From CBDTYW01 sp965364735 (GTDB taxonomy: Bacteria > Actinomycetota > Nitriliruptoria > Nitriliruptorales > Nitriliruptoraceae), in assembly GCA_965364735.1 (NCBI GenBank), contig CBDTYW010000023.1, forward strand, positions 1-22,001: a DNA stretch of 22,001 nt, in the 5' to 3' direction. Positions 1 to 6,389 of this stretch are shown piece after piece. The notes under the pieces were generated by a model. The model saw nothing but the letters and a program-made list of their open reading frames with translations, was not told the origin of the DNA and searched no databases. Position 1 is the first letter of the stretch. Every line of letters begins with the position of its first letter. Made by a program: the position numbers and the translations under genes.

Positions 1-389
1 CGCGCGAAGCTCACGCCCATGGTCAGCAGCGCCCGTCCGGCGGCGAGGATGTCCGGGAGGAGCACACGGACCACGGCCGGGTCGTCGGTGGGAGCGATCA
101 GCTCCAGCGCGACGGCGCGATCGAAGAGCGTCCCGTCGTCGCCGGCACGGACCGCGGTCAGGGCGGCGACCTGGTGCGACCAGAGCTCGGTGATCCCGGC
201 ACGCTCAAGACGCCGGACCAGAAGCGGTGGCAGGTCGTCGGGTACCGCGACGACCTCCGCGTGTCGGGGCGGCAGCGGAAGCCGGTGGATCAGCCCGGAG
301 TCCTCATCGGCCTCGTGCTCCGACGCGTTCGGCGTGGCTGCCGCCGCACCGGCGACGGCGATGAGATCGAGCACGTCGGATGGGGTCAT
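1..389 (-). CDS. Unrecognised protein, N-terminal part only; helicase-like N-terminal segment without a visible Walker A
   Basis: An open frame runs without a stop from an ATG at 389 to the left edge, about 129 codons, with strongly G/C-ending codons typical of the real genes here. The protein starts MTPSDVLDLIAVAG. A Pro/Arg-rich stretch follows, then a segment reading GITELWSHQVAALTAVRAG. That segment resembles the region just before the helicase core in YprA/DUF1998-type DEAD/DEAH helicases, where 'LWSHQ' corresponds to the Q-motif. In those proteins a glycine-rich Walker A follows almost at once. Here the next residues are DDGTLFDRAVALELIAP, and the other two minus-strand frames do not restore a Walker A. 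A helicase gene lies next to the bldG locus in Streptomyces as I recall, which fits the position, but the family call is weak. No clear ribosome-binding site precedes the ATG. Confidence 0.5.
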   Translation of the reverse strand, partial: MTPSDVLDLIAVAGAAAATPNASEHEADEDSGLIHRLPLPPRHAEVVAVPDDLPPLLVRRLERAGITELWSHQVAALTAVRAGDDGTLFDRAVALELIAPTDDPAVVRVLLPDILAAGRALLTMGVSFA

Positions 390-530
390 GGGGGGAGTGA
401 ACCAGCCGGGTGTGACAGTCCGGCGTGCGGTCGCGGCAGGATGCAGGGTGCACGTCCTCGACCGACGACGCGGCGGGAGGGAAGGCGCTGACTAGGCTCG
501 TGGAACGCCTCCAGACGCAGGATCTCCACG

Positions 531-1187
531 TTGGCCCCGTCTTCATCCGCACACGCCGTCGTCGTGCCGCCGCTCGACCCGCGACTCGTCGCGTCCGTCG
601 ACGCGTACGACGAGCACGCGCGCGCATACCAGCAGTCCTACCGACGTCGTCGCCCGACGGCGGACGTGCACCGCTTCGCCGCGATGGCGAACAAGGGCGA
701 CCTGGTGCTCGATGCGGGCTGTGGCCCGGCGTCGGACATGCGGCTGCTGCGTGACGCCGGTCTGCACGCCGTCGGCGTCGACCTCTCGAAGGGCAACCTC
801 GAGGTCGCGCGCATGCTCCTGCCTCGTGATCCGCTGGTGCGCGCCCGCTACGACATGCTGCCGTTCAAGCCGCGATCGTTCAACGGCCTGTGGCTCTCCG
901 GCTCGCTCGACCACACGCCCCGCGATCAGTGGGAAACGGTGCTCGACACCTTCTTCGGTCTGCTCGCCGGCGGACCCGTCTACTTCCAGTGCGTCCGCGG
1001 CAACGCGGACATGGCCAAGGTCGAGCACCCCGTCCTGGGCACGATCAGCCGGTCCTCGGCCGGTGAACGCGAGGTCGGCCAGATGCTCGCGGCTCGCGGC
1101 GTCTACGACCTCTCGGTCGAGCTGCGTCCCGACCCTCTGCTGGATCGGCGCCAGCCGATGGTCGTCGCTCTCGGCCGCGTCCGGTGA
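531..1187 (+). CDS. Class I SAM-dependent methyltransferase
   Basis: The product is a 218-residue soluble protein with the Rossmann-type methyltransferase fold. SAM-binding motif I is visible as VLDAGCGPASD (around residues 59-69), followed by an acidic motif II region, AVGVDLSKGNLEVAR, whose Asp should contact the ribose. The segment YDMLPFKPRSFNGLWLSGSLDH corresponds to motifs III-IV of the Methyltransf_11/25 group. The substrate cannot be told from the sequence. TTG at 531 is the only start before an upstream in-frame stop and has an AGGA 8 nt ahead; a GTG at 564 is the alternative and lacks a ribosome-binding site. The stop overlaps the start of the next gene by 4 nt (GTGA), so the two are translationally coupled and probably act on related metabolites, though no shared pathway is evident. 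Confidence 0.85.
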   Translation: MAPSSSAHAVVVPPLDPRLVASVDAYDEHARAYQQSYRRRRPTADVHRFAAMANKGDLVLDAGCGPASDMRLLRDAGLHAVGVDLSKGNLEVARMLLPRDPLVRARYDMLPFKPRSFNGLWLSGSLDHTPRDQWETVLDTFFGLLAGGPVYFQCVRGNADMAKVEHPVLGTISRSSAGEREVGQMLAARGVYDLSVELRPDPLLDRRQPMVVALGRVR

Positions 1188-2260
1188 CCGAGCACGAGGA
1201 CCGCGTCGCGGCAGCCAAGGCCGCGGCGACGCGCTTCCTCAACGGGCACGGTCGCCCGACCGCCAGGGAGCACCTGACGTGGCTCGGCCACGACGTCGCG
1301 GTCGACGTGTACGGCGACGGTGGCGTCGTCGCACAGCTCGAGGAGCGCGTGGCCGTCCTGCTCGGCAAGGACGCTGCCATCTTCATGCCGAGCGGGACGA
1401 TGGCGCAGCAGATCGCGCTGCGCATCCACACCGAGGACCACGGCACGCCAGCCGTGGCGATGCACCCGCTCTCGCACCTGATCCTCCACGAGGAGCAGGG
1501 ACCGGCGATCCTGCACGGCCTGCGGATCCTCCCGGTCGGCAACCGGGCGACGCCGCTGACCCTCGCGGACCTCGAGTCCATCGCCGAGCCGCTCGCCGCG
1601 GTCCTCTGGGAGCTGCCGCAGCGCGAGCTCGGCGGCACCTTGCCGACGTTCGAGGAGCTGGAGAGCCAGACCGCGCTCGTGCGCGAGGCCGGCACGGCGA
1701 CGCACCTCGACGGAGCCCGGCTCTGGGAGTCGCAGCCCGCCCTCGGCGTCGGGCTGCCGGACATCGCCGAGCTCTTCGACTCGATCTACGTCTCGCTCTA
1801 CAAGGGGCTCGGCGGCATCTCTGGCTGCATCCTCGCGGGCGACGAGGACTTCATCTCCCGCGCCGCGGTGTGGCGTCGCCGTCATGGCGGCACGATCTTC
1901 GGGCTCTGGCCGCTGGCCGCCTCCGGGCTGGCGGGGCTCGAGCGCCACCTCCCCGCGATGGGGGAGTACGTCGCGCGATGCGCGGAGATCGTCGCTGCGC
2001 TCACCGAGATCGACGGAGTCCGAGCCACACCGGACCCGCCGCCCACGAACATGTGTCATCTGCTGCTCGACGCGCCCAAGGACGTCGTCGACCTCCGCGC
2101 GCTCGAGGTCTTGGAGGAGCGCGGTTGGTACACGTGGGGATGGACGGCTCCAGGGCCGACCACCGACACCTGCTTCCTCGAGCTCACCGTGGGTAGCGCC
2201 ACCGAAGGCTGGCAGACCCAGGAGATCGTCGACGTGCTCCGAGGGTTCGTCGCCCCCTGA
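1184..2260 (+). CDS. Threonine-aldolase / beta-eliminating lyase family PLP enzyme
   Basis: The product has 358 residues, the usual size for low-specificity L-threonine aldolases (fold-type I PLP enzymes, PF01212), which cleave threonine or allo-threonine to glycine and acetaldehyde. Visible landmarks are the glycine-rich cofactor phosphate site IFMPSGTMAQQ (about 66-76), the Asp of THLDGARLWE (D176) that should pair with the pyridine nitrogen, and the probable Schiff-base lysine K207 in SLYKGLGG. In typical aldolases the lysine motif reads SLSKGLG, so Tyr replaces Ser just before the lysine. The C-terminal third (PPPTNMCHLLLD) also fits the family. GTG at 1184 overlaps the methyltransferase stop, giving coupled translation. 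Exact substrate is uncertain: a related beta-elimination or another beta-hydroxy amino acid is possible. Confidence 0.85.
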   Translation: MTEHEDRVAAAKAAATRFLNGHGRPTAREHLTWLGHDVAVDVYGDGGVVAQLEERVAVLLGKDAAIFMPSGTMAQQIALRIHTEDHGTPAVAMHPLSHLILHEEQGPAILHGLRILPVGNRATPLTLADLESIAEPLAAVLWELPQRELGGTLPTFEELESQTALVREAGTATHLDGARLWESQPALGVGLPDIAELFDSIYVSLYKGLGGISGCILAGDEDFISRAAVWRRRHGGTIFGLWPLAASGLAGLERHLPAMGEYVARCAEIVAALTEIDGVRATPDPPPTNMCHLLLDAPKDVVDLRALEVLEERGWYTWGWTAPGPTTDTCFLELTVGSATEGWQTQEIVDVLRGFVAP

Positions 2261-2263
2261 GCA

Positions 2264-3859
2264 TCACGGTCGGATGAAGACGCAGCTGACCGACGTCGTG
2301 CCGTCCTCGTGCTCGATCTCGAGCCGGTCCGATGCGTTGCGCAGCATCATCAGCCCGCGCCCGCGCGGCGCGGTCGGCGACGGTGGCGGTGGCGGATTGA
2401 AACGGTTGCCGACGTTGCTGACCGCGACCGAGGCTCGGTGGTCGTCGAACGCGACCGCCACGCCGATGTCCGTGCCCGGAGCCGCGGCCTCGATCCCGTT
2501 GGCGCAGAGCTCCGACAGCGCGAGCGACACGAGCTCGATCGTCTCGGCCTCGACGCCGCGGCGCCGGAGCCAGCTCGCGCAGCGGTGTCGGACTCGAGCG
2601 ATCTCCTCGACGTCGGCCGCGAGCCGAACGCTCAGCCTGCGACGGTGCTGCGACCGACGACCGATCACGAGCAGGCACGCGTCGTCCTCGGCCACGGCAC
2701 GGATCTCCTGGTTCAGCAGGCGGGCCAGGTCTCCGGCTGCTTCCGCGCTCCACGTCTGCGCGCGCTTGGCGAGGGCTGCGAGACCGTCGTCGAGAGACTG
2801 GCCACGGCGCTCGATGACCCCGTCGGTGAAGACGAGCAGGAGCTCGCTCGGTCCGAGCGTCAGCGTGTCCTCGCGGTGGCGCAGGATCCGCACAGAGCCG
2901 AGGACGGGATCCGGCGCGATCGGCGCGATGGAGGTCTTGCGGCCGGCGACGATGGGTGGGGGATGTCCGGCGCGCGCGACCACGACTCTGCCGGTGATGG
3001 TGTCGAGCCGGCCGACGCACAGGGTCGCCATCCCGGGGATGTCGGTCGCGGCCAAGAAGTTGGCGGCGTTGTCGAGCACCTCGCCGGGCGAGGTGTCGAG
3101 GACCATGTAGGCACGGACTGCGTTGCGGAGCTGTGTCATCAGCGACGCGGACCCTGCGTCGTGGCCGACCACGTCACCGACCGCGAACATGACGGTGTCG
3201 TCGTTGGACATGACCGCGTCGTACCAGTCGCCGCCGAGCCCATGGCCGTGGGCTGCTTCGAGGAACGCGGAGAGGACGTAGCCGTCGGCCTCCGGAAGGA
3301 CGTCGGTGACCGTCGCGCTGAGCAAGGCCTCGGACGTGAGCACGGCACGCTCGTGCGAGAGGGCCTGGTGCAGGGTCGAGGACAGCAGCGACGCCGTTGC
3401 CTCGAGCAGGGCGAGGACGGCCGCCGATCGAGGTGCGGCGGCGTAACGGAGCAGGGCGATCACGCCCAGGGAGCGATCGCGATGGGTCAGGGGGACGATC
3501 AGTGCCACGCGAGCAGCGGTGTCGTCAGGACCGAGCAGCGCGGCGAGCACGGACGGGTCATCGACGCTGGCGGCCGCGGACTCACCACGGAGCAGTACCT
3601 CCGAGAACGCCGTGAGGACGCCGCCCTCCGCGATGACCGCGCTGGTGCCGTCAGGGGAGAAGAGCTCGCCCAGGGAATCACTGCCCTCGAGGTGGACGAA
3701 GAGGTGATCGCCGAAGCGGGGCGCCAGCGTGCGGGCAAGCGCCTGCATGACGGTCGTGCGGTCCGGAGCCGTGGCGACGTCGCGGAGGTCGTGGATCAGC
3801 GACGCGACGTCGGCGACCGTGATGGTCCCGAGCAGACTGCCAGCATCGGTCATGGTCAC
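2264..3859 (-). CDS. RsbU/SpoIIE-type PP2C phosphatase with N-terminal GAF-like and C-terminal HATPase (RsbW-like) domains
   Basis: This 531-residue protein has three parts. Residues about 15-170 look like a GAF-type sensor (alternating beta strands ending VALIVPLTHRDRSLGVIALL). Residues about 190-385 form a SpoIIE/PP2C phosphatase with the metal motif GGDWYD at 209-214, then VGDVVGHDAGSASLM and FTDGVIER. Residues about 400-531 form a GHKL ATPase-type domain whose N-box SELCANGIEAA has Glu450 and Asn454, with a C-terminal glycine motif PRGRGLMML; the usual DxGxG box reads SNVGNRF. In the family, RsbU dephosphorylates phospho-RsbV to free the sigma factor. The added ATPase domain could rephosphorylate RsbV or bind sigma, giving opposing activities in one chain. 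GTG at 3859 lies 3 nt after the sigma stop; an ATG 6 nt further in is the alternative. The gene ends 3 nt from the convergent aldolase gene. Confidence 0.88.
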   Translation of the reverse strand: MTMTDAGSLLGTITVADVASLIHDLRDVATAPDRTTVMQALARTLAPRFGDHLFVHLEGSDSLGELFSPDGTSAVIAEGGVLTAFSEVLLRGESAAASVDDPSVLAALLGPDDTAARVALIVPLTHRDRSLGVIALLRYAAAPRSAAVLALLEATASLLSSTLHQALSHERAVLTSEALLSATVTDVLPEADGYVLSAFLEAAHGHGLGGDWYDAVMSNDDTVMFAVGDVVGHDAGSASLMTQLRNAVRAYMVLDTSPGEVLDNAANFLAATDIPGMATLCVGRLDTITGRVVVARAGHPPPIVAGRKTSIAPIAPDPVLGSVRILRHREDTLTLGPSELLLVFTDGVIERRGQSLDDGLAALAKRAQTWSAEAAGDLARLLNQEIRAVAEDDACLLVIGRRSQHRRRLSVRLAADVEEIARVRHRCASWLRRRGVEAETIELVSLALSELCANGIEAAAPGTDIGVAVAFDDHRASVAVSNVGNRFNPPPPPSPTAPRGRGLMMLRNASDRLEIEHEDGTTSVSCVFIRP

Positions 3860-3862
3860 AGG

Positions 3863-4621
3863 TCAGTCATCGGGCATGCGGTCGTCGTCGTCGAGCATCT
3901 GCGCGCGCATCTTCGCCAGCGTCGATCGCAGCAGTCGCGACACGTGCACCTGCGAGACCCCGACGTCCTCGGCGATCTCGGACTGCGACCGTTCCTCGAC
4001 GAACCGGAGGTGGATGATCCGCGCTTCCCGCTCGTCGAGGCCTGCGAGGAGCTCCGCGAGCACCATCCGTCGTTCGACGGTCAGGTAGCCCTGCTCGCTG
4101 TCCGCCGAGGCCAGGTTGCCGGTCTCCGGCTTGGCGTCGATCGAGCTGGCGGTGAAGGAGCGCCCGGCGTCGAGCGCCTCGAGGACCTCGTCGACGGTGA
4201 CCTGCAGCTCGTCGGCGATGTCCTTGGGTGTCGCCGGGCGGCCGAGACGCATCTCGATCCCGCTGCGCTCGCGGACGATCCGGGTGTACAGGTCCTTCGC
4301 CCCACGCGGCACACGGATGGCCCAGGCCTTGTCGCGGAACCAGTGTCGGATCTCACCCGTGATGAACGGGCGGGCGAAGGACGCGAACGGCACCCCTCGG
4401 TCGGGGTCGAAGCCGTCGACGGCCTTGACCAGCCCGATCGTGGCGATCTGGACCAGGTCATCGCGCTCGACACCCCTGCGTGCGTAGCGCCCCGCGAAGT
4501 GCACGGCGAGCCCGAGGTTGCTCTGGATCAGCGCGTCGCGCAGCGAAGGGTCGCCGCCCGCCCGAAGGGTCCGGAAGCGCTCGAGATCCTCGGTCCGGTC
4601 ATCGATGTCAGCCGGCATCAC
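3863..4621 (-). CDS. SigB/SigF-family alternative sigma factor
   Basis: The product has 252 residues, normal for group 3 stress sigma factors of the SigB/SigF/SigG type, which redirect RNA polymerase to GTTT/GGGTAT-type promoters. Region 2 is clear: core-binding and -10-melting segments read RDDLVQIATIGLVKAVDGFD and GEIRHWFRDKAWAIRVPR. Region 3 follows (RPATPKDIADELQVTVDEVLEAL). Region 4 contains the helix-turn-helix for the -35 element (RSQSEIAEDVGVSQVHVSRLL). The start is GTG 4621 or ATG 4618, both inside the 3' end of the RsbW-type gene, so translation is coupled to the likely antagonist. Having anti-anti-sigma, anti-sigma and phosphatase genes on either side marks it as controlled by partner switching. 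No sensory extension is present. Confidence 0.93.
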   Translation of the reverse strand: MMPADIDDRTEDLERFRTLRAGGDPSLRDALIQSNLGLAVHFAGRYARRGVERDDLVQIATIGLVKAVDGFDPDRGVPFASFARPFITGEIRHWFRDKAWAIRVPRGAKDLYTRIVRERSGIEMRLGRPATPKDIADELQVTVDEVLEALDAGRSFTASSIDAKPETGNLASADSEQGYLTVERRMVLAELLAGLDEREARIIHLRFVEERSQSEIAEDVGVSQVHVSRLLRSTLAKMRAQMLDDDDRMPDD

Positions 4622-5003
4622 GCACCAGCATCGTCAGGCGGAAGGACGCGCTGGTGCCGGGCTCGCTGACCGACCAGTCGTCGCAGACCGCGTCGACCAT
4701 GCTGCGGGCGACGTCATGCAGGAGAACCTCGGAGGGGGCGCCGTCCACCACACGACCCCGCAGACCGATCCCGAGGTCGTCCGCGTCGAGCGTGACGAGC
4801 AGCCGGCAGCTGTCGTCCTCGACGGCATCGATGACGGCGCTGGCGAGTTCGTCGATCGCGAGGGCGAGGTCCTGGATGCGCTCGGTCGACAGGCCGCTGT
4901 CGCTGGCCAGGGACGAGGCCGCCAGACGCAGCACCCGAACCTGTTCGGGCCGCGTGGGGATCTCGACCCGGATCCGCGTCGTGCGGGTGCTGGTCGGCGT
5001 CAT
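4608..5003 (-). CDS. rsbW: RsbW-type anti-sigma factor with a degenerate ATP-binding site
   Basis: This 131-residue protein fits the length, position and fold pattern of RsbW/SpoIIAB proteins, which bind the sigma factor and phosphorylate RsbV. The start is the ATG at 5003, overlapping the rsbV stop by 4 nt (ATGA); longer upstream readings have no family-like sequence. The N-box helix reads LALAIDELASAVIDAV. The general-base Glu is kept (E52), but the residue four positions on, the Mg-binding Asn in SpoIIAB (Asn50), is Ala56. The DxGxG box and the GxGL lid motif of active GHKL kinases are also not recognisable (the region reads LRGRVVDGAPSEVLLHDVARS). It may therefore bind sigma without kinase activity, or have a poor one. 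The 3' end overlaps the sigma gene. Confidence 0.8.
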   Translation of the reverse strand: MTPTSTRTTRIRVEIPTRPEQVRVLRLAASSLASDSGLSTERIQDLALAIDELASAVIDAVEDDSCRLLVTLDADDLGIGLRGRVVDGAPSEVLLHDVARSMVDAVCDDWSVSEPGTSASFRLTMLVRDAG

Positions 5004-5326
5004 GACGCGTCCGTCCCGTTCTCGGAGATCCCGAGGTGGTCCACGAGGCCGGCGTAGGTCAGCGCGCGCCGCACGACCGTTGAGACGTTGGGGATGCGGA
5101 GGGACCCGCCGGCACCGGCGGTGAGCTCGTGCGCTCGGACCAGCACGCGGATGCCGAGCGAATCGATGAAGGTGACGCCGGTGAGGTCGAGCTCGAGGTC
5201 CGTGCTCTTGGCGGCACATGCCTCGAGCGTCTGCTGCAGCCGCGGCGACGTCGCTGCGTCGACCTCACCGGACACGCGGACACATGCGGGGTCGTCGATG
5301 ACCTCGACGCTCAGTCGATCGTTCAT
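5000..5326 (-). CDS. rsbV: RsbV-type anti-anti-sigma factor (STAS domain)
   Basis: The product is a 108-residue single STAS domain. In this family the unphosphorylated form binds the anti-sigma factor and releases sigma; phosphorylation of a conserved Ser switches it off. That Ser is present as S56 in TFIDSLGIRVL, matching Ser58 of SpoIIAA (motif DSxG). The N-terminal strand reads DRLSVEVIDDPACVRVSGEVD, where the GE-D signature is usual. ATG 5326 is chosen because AGGAG lies 9 nt upstream and because it begins at the normal domain edge; an in-frame reading to 5446 adds unrelated sequence. The gene lies 74 nt downstream of dps on the same strand and overlaps rsbW by 4 nt, so it may belong to a longer operon that begins with the small protein and dps. 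BldG is the comparable Streptomyces protein. Confidence 0.92.
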   Translation of the reverse strand: MNDRLSVEVIDDPACVRVSGEVDAATSPRLQQTLEACAAKSTDLELDLTGVTFIDSLGIRVLVRAHELTAGAGGSLRIPNVSTVVRRALTYAGLVDHLGISENGTDAS

Positions 5327-5400
5327 GGACACCTGCTCCTGAGGAAAGGGAAGAGCCCAAACATAGGCGTCAGAACCGGACATGTCGTCCGCCGATGTGG

Positions 5401-5895
5401 TCATCGGACGGGGTTCGCTCCACCAAGGTGCGATCGGACGAACCACTGGAAGAGCTCCAGGCCGCCGGCCTGCCGGACGAGCAGATCGTGGCTGACGGCG
5501 TCGAGGTCCTCCACGGCGCGCATCGCGGCGCGGTGGTCGGCGATCACCCCGTTGTAGACGTCGTCGAGCTCGGCGAGGTGAGCTTCGGTGCTCGCGCGTC
5601 CGAGCGGGTAGTCGGCCCAGGAGCGCTCCTCGACGAGGTTGCCGGACAAGCCGTTGGGGACCCCGCCGAGCGTGGCGATGCGTTCCGCGATCTCGTCGGT
5701 GAAGGAGCGGACCTGGTCGGTCTGCGGGTCGAGCATCCCGTGGACGGCGACGAAGTTGGGCCCCAGAACGTTCCAGTGGACGTGCTTCAGCGTCAGCTGG
5801 AGGTCGATGAGACCGACGAGGCGGCCAGACAGGTGGGCGACCACCGGCTCGGCGTGACCGGCAGCGAGGCCGGGGGTGGAGGAGTGGGTGCTCAC
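5401..5895 (-). CDS. dps: Dps family DNA-binding ferritin-like protein
   Basis: This 164-residue protein belongs to the Dps family: dodecameric cage proteins that oxidise ferrous iron with hydrogen peroxide and often coat DNA in starved or stressed cells. The intersubunit ferroxidase residues are all present with spacing identical to E. coli Dps: H40, H52, D56, D67 and E71 (motifs LKHVHWNVLGPNF and FTDEIAERI). The N-terminal tail is short and has no lysines, so direct DNA binding by the N-terminus is doubtful. GTG 5895 has a strong ribosome-binding site, AAGGAG, 5 nt upstream. The gene sits 63 nt after the 74-residue protein and 74 nt before rsbV, all on the minus strand. This makes Dps a probable direct output of the adjacent stress sigma factor. 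Confidence 0.95.
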   Translation of the reverse strand: MSTHSSTPGLAAGHAEPVVAHLSGRLVGLIDLQLTLKHVHWNVLGPNFVAVHGMLDPQTDQVRSFTDEIAERIATLGGVPNGLSGNLVEERSWADYPLGRASTEAHLAELDDVYNGVIADHRAAMRAVEDLDAVSHDLLVRQAGGLELFQWFVRSHLGGANPVR

Positions 5896-5958
5896 GGGAG
5901 CTCCTTGTGGGTGTCGTCCCCGACGGTGGTGGTTGCGCCCCGTGATTGATCCGGCTGG

Positions 5959-6183
5959 TCAGCTGACGTCGTTGCGACCGAGGAGTCGGTCGACTGCGCC
6001 TCGGGCCTTGTCGACGACGTTGGGCAGCGCGGCCCTCGTGCGGGAGTCGGCGTCGGCGCGGCCCTGGCGGGCGTCGTCGGTCGATGCGCGGAGCGCGTCG
6101 TCGGTCCGGTCATTCAGGCCGTCGGTGGTTTCGGAGATGTTCGTGTCCTCGAGCCAGCCCCGGCGTGTCGTGTCGGTTGCCAT
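5959..6183 (-). CDS. Small hydrophilic protein of unknown function, first gene of the stress block
   Basis: The 74-residue product starts MATDTTRRGWLEDTN and is rich in Asp, Arg, Thr and Ala, with no Cys and no hydrophobic segment. The middle (LNDRTDDALRASTDDARQG) reads as a charged, helix-prone repeat. The C-terminus DKARGAVDRLLGRNDVS recalls the KAKG-type segments of CsbD-like stress proteins, but the similarity is too short for assignment. The start is well supported: AAGGAAG lies 7 nt before the ATG at 6183. Upstream are an 8-bp hairpin and a predicted SigB/SigF-type promoter, and dps follows 63 nt downstream. A role in stress protection is inferred only from this context. Confidence 0.75.
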   Translation of the reverse strand: MATDTTRRGWLEDTNISETTDGLNDRTDDALRASTDDARQGRADADSRTRAALPNVVDKARGAVDRLLGRNDVS

Positions 6184-6223
6184 GAGCGGTCTTCCTTTGC
6201 GTTCATCGAGCAGGGAGGGGACG

Positions 6224-6247
6224 CCGCAGCTGAGAAGCGAGCTGCGG
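6224..6247 (-). other. Hairpin in the predicted 5' untranslated region of the small protein-dps unit
   Basis: An exact inverted repeat, CCGCAGCT / AGCTGCGG (8 bp, 8-nt loop GAGAAGCG as read on the plus strand), lies between the predicted promoter at 6261-6285 and the start at 6183. In the minus-strand transcript it would fold about 40 nt before the start codon, clear of the ribosome-binding site. It could stabilise the mRNA 5' end or be a weak attenuator. No T-rich run follows it, so a simple terminator is unlikely. Confidence 0.45.
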
Positions 6248-6260
6248 AGACACCCCGATC

Positions 6261-6285
6261 ATGCCCGTGGCATCGGGTGACAAAC
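6261..6285 (-). promoter_or_regulatory. Predicted SigB/SigF-type promoter for the small protein-dps(-rsbV) block
   Basis: On the minus strand a GTTT (6285-6282) is followed by 15 nt and then GGGCAT (6266-6261). This differs by one base from the GTTT-N(14-17)-GGGTAT consensus known for Bacillus SigB and mycobacterial/Streptomyces SigF-type factors. Transcription would start near 6253, about 70 nt before the first gene. The sigma factor that should read this promoter is encoded in the same block, which implies positive feedback if transcription continues through dps into rsbV. Confidence 0.65.
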
Positions 6286-6332
6286 CTTCACGTTGACTCA
6301 ACATCAGATCGCGCCTTCCTCGCGCCGCACAA

Positions 6333-6373
6333 CGGCCGCGGGCCGCCCCCGTCAAGGAGGCGGCCCGCGGCCG
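6333..6373 (-). terminator. Strong GC-rich stem-loop terminator after hppA
   Basis: A perfect 15-bp inverted repeat spans 6333-6347 and 6359-6373 with an 11-nt loop. It begins 17 nt beyond the hppA stop codon on the minus strand. The sequence after the stem has only a short T-containing stretch (TTGTG), as is common for actinobacterial terminators that rely on stem strength. It separates hppA from the stress promoter just downstream and, being symmetrical, could also act on plus-strand transcription. Confidence 0.8.
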
Positions 6374-6389
6374 GACGTGCTGGGTCAGA

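Noticed and set aside
19..495. A plus-strand 158-residue frame at the left edge
   Set aside because: It is Ser/Arg/Ala-rich without domain character and lies antisense to the better-coded minus-strand partial gene.
2309..4669. A 786-codon plus-strand frame across the stress block
   Set aside because: It covers the antisense of rsbU, the sigma gene and part of rsbW, with biased low-complexity composition and no recognisable domain.
5004..5219. A longer start for the RsbW-type protein (203 residues)
   Set aside because: The extra 72 residues are Arg/His/Pro-rich and antisense-like to nothing known; they overlap the rsbV coding region in another frame, while ATG 5003 gives a normal-length protein with a 4-nt overlap.
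5327..5400. A second SigB/SigF-type promoter directly before rsbV (GTTC-N14-GGGCTC)
   Set aside because: Only the GGG of the -10 and three bases of the -35 match; too weak to list beside the much better site at 6261-6285.
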